From Nocardia amikacinitolerans NBRC 108937 (GTDB lineage: Bacteria > Actinomycetota > Actinomycetes > Mycobacteriales > Mycobacteriaceae): a DNA stretch of 64,000 nt. The position numbers were made by a program, and so were the translations under genes. The stretch is from contig NZ_BDAU01000011.1 in NCBI RefSeq assembly GCF_001612615.1, positions 339,554 through 403,553 on the forward strand. The letters run 5' to 3'. The stretch's first letter is position 1; each line of letters begins with the position of its first letter. A model generated the notes under the pieces. It was given only the letters and a program-made list of their open reading frames with translations. It did not search any database and was not told where the DNA came from. This document shows positions 61,470 to 64,000 of this stretch, one piece after another.

Positions 61470-62660
61470 TCAGATGCGCTCGATGAGCGTGGCGTTGGCC
61501 ATGCCACCGCCTTCGCACATCGTCTGAAGTCCGTATCGACCGCCGGTCTGCTCGAGGTGGTTGAGCATCGTCGCGAGCAGTTTGGTTCCGGATCCGCCGA
61601 GCGGATGTCCGAGCGCGATCGCTCCGCCCCTCGGATTGACTTTCGCCAGGTCGGCTCCGAGCTCACGCGCCCACGCCAGCGGAACCGAGGCAAAAGCTTC
61701 GTTGACCTCGAACGCGTCGATCTCGTCGATACCGAGCCCGGCCTGCCGCAGAATCCGCTGTGTCGCCGGGATGGGACCGGTCAGCATCAACAACGGGTCG
61801 CTACCTACCACGGCGAAGGCGTTGAAACGCGCACGCGGTCGCAGCCCCAGCTGTTCGGCGCGCTCACGGCTCATAACGAGCACAGCAGATGCACCGTCGG
61901 TCAGCGGCGAGGAGTTTCCTGGTGTGATCGACCATTCGATCTCGGGAAAGCGTTTCGCGAATTCAGCCGTGTGGAACGACGGCTTCAGACCGCCTAGGCC
62001 TTCGACGGTAGTGTTCGGCCGAACCGTCTCGTCCAAGTCGTGAACGAGCGAGCCACCGTCGGAGCCGGGCACGGTTACCGGGACTACTTCCGCGTCGAAC
62101 GCACCAGCGGCCTGCGCCTTGGCCGCTCGGTGATGCGAGGCCGCGGCGTATTCGTCGAGTTCGCTACGCGACAGCTTCCAACGGCTCGCGATCAGCTCCG
62201 CACCAACCCCCTGATTCGCCGGGCCGTCCGGATACCGTTCCGACAGCGACGCGAAAGGATCGCCGCCGATCGCGGAGGCCCCCATCGGCACGCGGCTCAT
62301 GGATTCCACGCCGCAAGCGATGACGATCTCGTTCACTCCCGCCATGATCGACTGGGCAGCGAAATGCACAGCCTGCTGACTGGAGCCGCACTGCCTGTCG
62401 ATGGTCGTGGCGGGGACAGCCTCGGGGAATCCCGCCGTCAACAGGGCGGTACGCGCAATGTTGTAACTCTGATCCCGCACCTGCGAAACGCAGCCGGCGA
62501 AGACGTCATCGACGAGAGCCGGATCCAGCTTGTTGCGGTCCGCCAGCGCACGCAGTGTAGTGGCGAGCAACTCGGCAGGATGCAAAGCAGAGAGCGCTCC
62601 GCCAGGCTTACCGCGTCCGACAGCGGTTCGAACCGCATCTACGATGACGGCTTCCGACAT
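61470..62660 (-). CDS. Thiolase (acetyl-CoA C-acyltransferase), second copy
   Basis: A 396-residue thiolase with Cys in DRQCGSSQQAV, NEAF, GGAIALGHPLGGSG and TMCEGGGMANA, so all catalytic residues are present. It shares these blocks with the thiolase at 56.7 kb but differs in the loop domain (for example SLSERYPDGPANQGVGAEL). GGAGA stands seven bases before ATG 62660. It follows the ferredoxin-reductase-like gene by 50 bases in the same direction and may be co-transcribed. Confidence 0.94.
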   Translation of the reverse strand: MSEAVIVDAVRTAVGRGKPGGALSALHPAELLATTLRALADRNKLDPALVDDVFAGCVSQVRDQSYNIARTALLTAGFPEAVPATTIDRQCGSSQQAVHFAAQSIMAGVNEIVIACGVESMSRVPMGASAIGGDPFASLSERYPDGPANQGVGAELIASRWKLSRSELDEYAAASHHRAAKAQAAGAFDAEVVPVTVPGSDGGSLVHDLDETVRPNTTVEGLGGLKPSFHTAEFAKRFPEIEWSITPGNSSPLTDGASAVLVMSRERAEQLGLRPRARFNAFAVVGSDPLLMLTGPIPATQRILRQAGLGIDEIDAFEVNEAFASVPLAWARELGADLAKVNPRGGAIALGHPLGGSGTKLLATMLNHLEQTGGRYGLQTMCEGGGMANATLIERI

Positions 62661-62710
62661 AGAAAATCTCCGATCGTGGATTGAACTCACGCGCTTCACA
62701 GCCGAAGCGC

Positions 62711-63958
62711 TCAAAGACACTGCTTGAGCGGTGTCGCCTGATCTCTCAACAGGTCGCTCGAGACGCGGGCACGCGATGCGACCAGCTTCTTGGCGACCAT
62801 GAAGTCACGGGGCCCATTGACGACGTCAGCGGCCGTGACTTCGCCGTCCTCGAGGTAGAAGACAGTGAAAGAGCGTCCCGTATCGGTACGCCCGCGCACT
62901 ACGACCTCGTCGTGACCGGCCGAGAGTCCGACCGTTTGTAGCTTCACGTCGTACTGGTCGGACCAGAACCATGGGATCGCGTCGTAGGCGCGTGGGGCAC
63001 CGGTCAGTACCGCGGACGCGACCCGCGCCTGTTCGGTGGCGTTCGGCACCGACTCCAGGCGACGGAACCCGCCGTGCTGGGCGCAGGGGTGTCGCGTGCA
63101 ATCGCCGATTGCCAGGATGTGCGGATCCGCGGTGCGGCAGAATTCGTCGACGAGGATGCCGTCATCGACGGGCAGACCGGCCGCCTCAGCGAGTTCGGTG
63201 TTGGGGACCAGTCCAATGCCGACGACCACCAGGTCGGCGGGGAGGCGGGTGCCGTCCGCGAGAGTCACGCCGAGTGCCCGTCCGTCCAGTCCGTACTCGA
63301 GACCGCCCACGGAGCAGCCGGTCCGCACCTCGACGCCCTGCTCCGCGTGAACCCGCTCGTAGAATTCGCTCACCACCGCAGCGGTCACCCGAGCGAGCAC
63401 CCGGGGCGCTGCCTCGAGCACCGTGACCTTCAAGCCAGCCTTCGAACCGACCGCGGCCACTTCGAGGCCGACATACCCGCCGCCGACGACCACCAGGCGG
63501 GCACCGGGCGTGAACTGCTCTCGCATGGCGTCGACGTCGGCGAGACCCCGCAATGTGTGAACGTTCGGGGCCGACACGGCGCCGGGCACTGGGAGAGGGC
63601 GGGCACGGCCCCCGGTGGCGAGCACCAGCCGGTCGTAAGGAACGTCCGGACCGGCCGCGACCCGTACGTACCGACGCACTCGGTCGATGGCCGTGACCCG
63701 GGTGCCGAGGCGAATGTCGAGGTCCTGCTGGGCGTAGGTGGCAGGTGGTCGGATGTAGAGATCCTCGACCGTCGCGGCGCCGGACAAGTATGCCTTGGAC
63801 AGCGGCGGGCGCGCGTACGGATAGGCGGGCTCCGCGGTCAGGATCGTCACCGGGCCGCGGTGCCCTGCCATACGCAGGGACGCCGCGCATTCGGCGCCTG
63901 CCTGGCCTCCGCCAATGATCACGATGCGGTCGTCGGGGTGTGGCTGCTCGATCGTCAT
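62711..63958 (-). CDS. FAD-dependent ferredoxin/rubredoxin reductase
   Basis: A 415-residue flavoprotein of the oxygenase-coupled ferredoxin reductase family: FAD motif VIIGGGQAGAECAASLR, ARPPLSKAYLSG, NAD motif VVVGGGYVGLEVAAVGSKAG, and the FAD-binding ILAIGDCTRHPC block. The C-terminal reductase domain contains PWFWSDQYDVKLQTVGLSAG. It passes electrons from NAD(P)H to a ferredoxin serving a P450 or Rieske oxygenase, which is not in the window. ATG 63958 is preferred over GTG 63961. The last 42 bases of the window hold nothing else. Confidence 0.93.
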   Translation of the reverse strand: MTIEQPHPDDRIVIIGGGQAGAECAASLRMAGHRGPVTILTAEPAYPYARPPLSKAYLSGAATVEDLYIRPPATYAQQDLDIRLGTRVTAIDRVRRYVRVAAGPDVPYDRLVLATGGRARPLPVPGAVSAPNVHTLRGLADVDAMREQFTPGARLVVVGGGYVGLEVAAVGSKAGLKVTVLEAAPRVLARVTAAVVSEFYERVHAEQGVEVRTGCSVGGLEYGLDGRALGVTLADGTRLPADLVVVGIGLVPNTELAEAAGLPVDDGILVDEFCRTADPHILAIGDCTRHPCAQHGGFRRLESVPNATEQARVASAVLTGAPRAYDAIPWFWSDQYDVKLQTVGLSAGHDEVVVRGRTDTGRSFTVFYLEDGEVTAADVVNGPRDFMVAKKLVASRARVSSDLLRDQATPLKQCL

Positions 63959-64000
63959 CACAACCGAACCACTCGACTACTGCGACTTCGGGATAGCGAC

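Overview
The window is high-GC actinobacterial DNA from a mycolic-acid bacterium, most likely Nocardia or a close relative. Signs are an LGFP-repeat lipoprotein, an Rv1733c-like membrane protein, a PknK-type kinase module fused to a LuxR regulator, a FadE5-type acyl-CoA dehydrogenase, an HtdZ-like hydratase, a PntAA/PntAB/PntB transhydrogenase, remnants of Lsr2 and of a RamB-type regulator, and many TetR regulators. No rRNA, tRNA, intact insertion sequence or CRISPR array was found.

1-10.2 kb: ten minus-strand genes, almost all joined by 4-base ATGA overlaps. They encode an ATP-grasp ligase, a DUF364 protein, an SbnA-like PLP enzyme, a dipeptide-epimerase-like enolase, an MFS exporter, a methyltransferase, a PduX-like kinase and a FecE/FecCD/FecB-type importer. 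I read this as one small-molecule metallophore system. Fur-family operators (Fur or Zur) sit in the divergent promoter region that it shares with a secreted protein.

10.5-19.7 kb: a MarR-type regulator with an ABC-2 exporter, an SDR, a sigma-factor scrap, a lipoprotein, an orphan response regulator, and a TetR-MFS-SDR set with three copies of one operator, then an LGFP lipoprotein. 19.8-31.4 kb: an envelope/stress block (LapA-like, SPW-repeat, NfeD, slipin, Rv1733c-like, PRC-barrel, GH15) behind a SigF/SigB-type promoter, then a second ABC-2 exporter, TerD and NhaA. The exporter and nhaA leaders share an identical 19-base element.

31.7-36 kb is a gene graveyard after one methyltransferase: a RamB-like fragment, a Cas3 HD fragment, a serine-recombinase tail, a shattered acs and a frameshifted lsr2. 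36-50.9 kb is a fatty-acid/CoA region (CaiB-type racemase, fadE5, FasR-like TetR, pntAA-pntAB-pntB, MaoC hydratase, FabG-type SDR, second TetR, SDR, phosphotransferase, acyl-CoA dehydrogenase), with two decayed TetR genes in the middle. Four promoters here carry the same 24-bp operator, which suggests one local TetR regulon.

50.9-64 kb: a PucR-type regulator, then a Baeyer-Villiger-type monooxygenase, hydrolase, acyl-CoA ligase and thiolase, a convergent kinase/ATPase/LuxR regulator, a second thiolase and a ferredoxin-reductase-like flavoprotein. This fits catabolism of a ketone: oxygen insertion, ester cleavage, CoA activation and thiolysis.
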